DNA of 64,000 bases from an uncultured Enterorhabdus sp. Its GTDB lineage: Bacteria > Actinomycetota > Coriobacteriia > Coriobacteriales > Eggerthellaceae. This document shows positions 62,161 through 64,000 of the stretch, piece after piece. The position numbers were made by a program, and so were the translations under genes. Every line of letters begins with the position of its first letter. Position 1 is the first letter of the stretch. The DNA is taken from the NCBI GenBank assembly GCA_947649205.1, contig CANSQM010000016.1:1-64000 (forward strand), given 5' to 3'. Under the pieces are notes generated by a model. That model was not told the origin of the DNA, searched no databases, and was given only the letters and a program-made list of their open reading frames with translations.

Positions 62161-63144
62161 ATGGGCAGCGAGCACCAGAAATTGAAGCTCCTCTATCTGA
62201 TGCAGATGCTCTACGAGCAGACCGACGAGGCCCACGGACTGACTACGCCGGAGCTCATCGAGGGCCTCGCCGAGCGCGGCGTGGATGCCGAGCGCAAGTC
62301 CATTTACCGTGACCTGGAGACCCTGCGCTCCTTCGGCCTCGCCATCGAGAAACTGCCCACCCGGCCCGTGAGCTACGCTCTGGCCAGCCGCACCTTCTCC
62401 GAGGCCGAGCTCATGCTGCTCGTGGACGCGGTGCAGTCCTCGCGCTTCCTCACCCGGCGCATGGCCAACCGGCTGGTCGGGGGCATTGCCTCCCTCGGCT
62501 CGTGCCATCAGGAACAGGCCCTCTCCCGCAACGTGCACGTGGAGGGCCGCATCACCATGCAGAACGAATCGGTGTTCCACCACGTGAACACCATCCACGA
62601 GGCCCTGCGCCGGCGCTGCCAGGTGACCTTCCGCTACGTGAAGCACGACGTCCACAAGCGGCCCGTGGCCCAGAAGGACGGGCGACTCTACCGGGAGACA
62701 CCGGTGCGCCTCATATACTCCGAGGGCTGCTACTACCTCATCGCCTACAACGAGAAGCACGAAAGCTTCCCCGCCTACCGCGTGGACCGCATGCAGGGGC
62801 TGCGCCTCACCGATACGCCGGCCGTGCGCAACACGGCCATCGCCACCTTCGATGCCGATGCCTACAGCGCCCGCACCTTCTCCATGTTCGGGGGCGCGAC
62901 GCGACGGGTGACCCTGCTCGTGGAAGAGCCGGTCATGAGCGCCGTGCTGGACCGCTTCGGGAAGGACGTGGAGAGCGCAGCCGTCGATGAGCGATGGGCC
63001 CGCGTCTACGTCACTGTGGCGCCGAGCCCGGTATTCTTCGGATGGCTCGCCCAGTTCGGCCGCGGCATGCGCATCGAGGCCCCGAGCGATCTAGCCGAGG
63101 AATACGCCGCCTATCTTCGCGACATTCTGGAAGATTACGCCTAG
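62161..63144 (+). CDS. WYL-domain transcriptional regulator
   Basis: 327 residues from ATG 62161 (GGGAAGG upstream). The N-terminal winged HTH spans residues 5-65 (KLLYLMQMLYEQTDEAHGLT, DAERKSIYRDLETLRSFGL). The WYL domain begins near residue 145 (IHEALRRRCQVTFRYVKHD; YSEGCYYLIAYNEKHESFPAYRVDRM), with YYLIAYN in place of WYLxAYC. A WCX tail follows (VTLLVEEPVMSAVLDRFGKD). WYL proteins sense small ligands or nucleic acids. It is divergent from frc with 135 bp between, so control of oxalate use is a reasonable guess. Confidence 0.9.
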   Translation: MGSEHQKLKLLYLMQMLYEQTDEAHGLTTPELIEGLAERGVDAERKSIYRDLETLRSFGLAIEKLPTRPVSYALASRTFSEAELMLLVDAVQSSRFLTRRMANRLVGGIASLGSCHQEQALSRNVHVEGRITMQNESVFHHVNTIHEALRRRCQVTFRYVKHDVHKRPVAQKDGRLYRETPVRLIYSEGCYYLIAYNEKHESFPAYRVDRMQGLRLTDTPAVRNTAIATFDADAYSARTFSMFGGATRRVTLLVEEPVMSAVLDRFGKDVESAAVDERWARVYVTVAPSPVFFGWLAQFGRGMRIEAPSDLAEEYAAYLRDILEDYA

Positions 63145-63243
63145 GGCGAGCCCGGGCCGAGGGACTCGCGTCCGTCAAACGACGGGCTCGGGGCCGAGAG
63201 TGCCGCGGGTTCACGCGAGCCGAGAGCGCCGTGCTGCGCTGCC

Positions 63244-64000
63244 CTATTCGCCGTTGAACATGGCGGTGGACAGGTAGCGCTCGCCGGTGTCGGGCAGGAT
63301 GACGACGATGGTCTTGCCGGCATTCTCCGGGCGGGCGGCCACCTTGGTGGCCGCGGCCACGGCAGCCCCGGCCGAGATGCCCACGAGCAGGCCGTCCCGG
63401 GCCGCCAGCTCGCGGCCGGTCTCGAAGGCCTCCTCGTCGGTGACGGCCAGCACCTCGTCGTAGATGGCGGTGTCCAGCGTCTCGGGCACGAACCCGGCGC
63501 CGATGCCCTGGATCTTGTGGGAGCCGGCGCGGCCCTCGGACAGCACCGGAGACCCGGCCGGCTCCACGGCCACCACCTGGATCGCGGGATTCTGGGCCTT
63601 CAGATAGGCCCCCGTGCCCGACAGCGTGCCGCCGGTGCCCACGCCGGCCACGAGGATGTCCACCGTCCCGTCGGTGTCCTCCCAAATCTCGGGACCCGTG
63701 GTGCGCTCGTGCACGGCAGGGTTCGCCGCATTGGTGAACTGGGAGGGGATGAACGAGTTCGGGATCTCGGCGGCCAGCTCATCGGCCTTCGCGATGGCCC
63801 CCTGCATGCCCCGGGCCCCCTCGGTGAGCACGAGCTCGGCCCCGTAGGCCCGCATAAGGTTGCGCCGTTCCTGGGACATGGTCTCGGGCATGGTGATGAT
63901 GATGCGGTTGCCGCGCACAGCCGCCAGAGCCGCCAGACCGATGCCCGTGTTGCCGGACGTGGGCTCGATGAGCACGGTCTCGTCGTCGATGAGCCCGGCG
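63244..64000 (-). CDS. cysK: Cysteine synthase (O-acetylserine sulfhydrylase), 5' end missing
   Basis: The frame enters from the right edge and ends at 63244. The visible 250 residues cover the C-terminal four-fifths: the substrate loop [26 protein letters not shown], the PLP phosphate site [13 protein letters not shown], the [13 protein letters not shown] segment, and [15 protein letters not shown]. These assign it to the beta-family PLP enzymes making cysteine from O-acetylserine and sulfide. The PLP lysine lies outside the window. The 99-bp gap to the WYL gene has CGAGCCCG/CGGGCTCG arms that may form a terminator. Confidence 0.93.
   Translation of the reverse strand, partial: AGLIDDETVLIEPTSGNTGIGLAALAAVRGNRIIITMPETMSQERRNLMRAYGAELVLTEGARGMQGAIAKADELAAEIPNSFIPSQFTNAANPAVHERTTGPEIWEDTDGTVDILVAGVGTGGTLSGTGAYLKAQNPAIQVVAVEPAGSPVLSEGRAGSHKIQGIGAGFVPETLDTAIYDEVLAVTDEEAFETGRELAARDGLLVGISAGAAVAAATKVAARPENAGKTIVVILPDTGERYLSTAMFNGE

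Overview
The window is GC-rich actinobacterial DNA. Gene content points to an anaerobic gut member of the Coriobacteriia, most likely Eggerthellaceae: molybdopterin formate dehydrogenase modules, one-polypeptide pyruvate:ferredoxin oxidoreductase, oxalate catabolism, many zinc-ribbon membrane proteins, LPXTG-like surface proteins and LytTR regulators. Genus cannot be fixed from sequence alone. No rRNA, tRNA, CRISPR array or complete insertion sequence was seen.

Layout. 0-7.6 kb: a truncated hypothetical gene, a secreted sortase-like protein, a Ppx/GppA phosphatase, and a housekeeping operon thrH - elp3 - Trm9-like methyltransferase - YgbA-family gene. 7.6-14.5 kb: a LytTR response regulator, two paralogous sortase-anchored surface proteins with homologous leaders, and a repeat lipoprotein. 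14.6-22.4 kb: an unusual signalling region. Four 7-TM proteins end right after an AgrC-like histidine box (RHDxRNH). Two separate 2-TM proteins carry the HATPase domain without that histidine. A second LytTR regulator is translationally coupled to one such pair. Poly-C/G tracts of 10-11 bases lie in or beside these regulator genes. 22.6-34.0 kb: ten genes on the minus strand, eight of them encoding zinc-ribbon proteins, most membrane anchored, with varied extracellular modules (VWA-YARHG, YD repeats, SurA-N-like), plus two lipoproteins.

34.1-38.6 kb: a DUF4160/DUF2442-HTH pair, EttA, and an HTH/zeta-toxin pair with a palindromic operator. 38.6-48.2 kb: two formate-dehydrogenase-type transcription units. 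One has a normal Cys-type catalytic subunit and a GltD-like flavoprotein. The other is a Tat-exported FdnG-like protein in which the metal-ligand position appears to be Gly, with a ferredoxin subunit. 48.6-64 kb: a membrane protein, a CDF exporter, oxalyl-CoA decarboxylase, an AEC permease, PFOR, a DUF2975/HTH pair, a radical SAM/SPASM maturase followed 3 nt later by a 27-residue peptide gene, an HTH protein, formyl-CoA:oxalate CoA-transferase, a divergent WYL regulator, and the truncated cysteine synthase.

How it fits together: Frc and Oxc turn oxalate into formyl-CoA, CO2 and formate; the nearby formate dehydrogenase can oxidise formate, and PFOR supplies or uses low-potential ferredoxin. 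The AEC permease is a candidate oxalate/formate carrier. The strongest candidates for undescribed biology are the split histidine-kinase cluster with its homopolymer tracts and the rSAM/mini-peptide pair at 58.7-60.0 kb.
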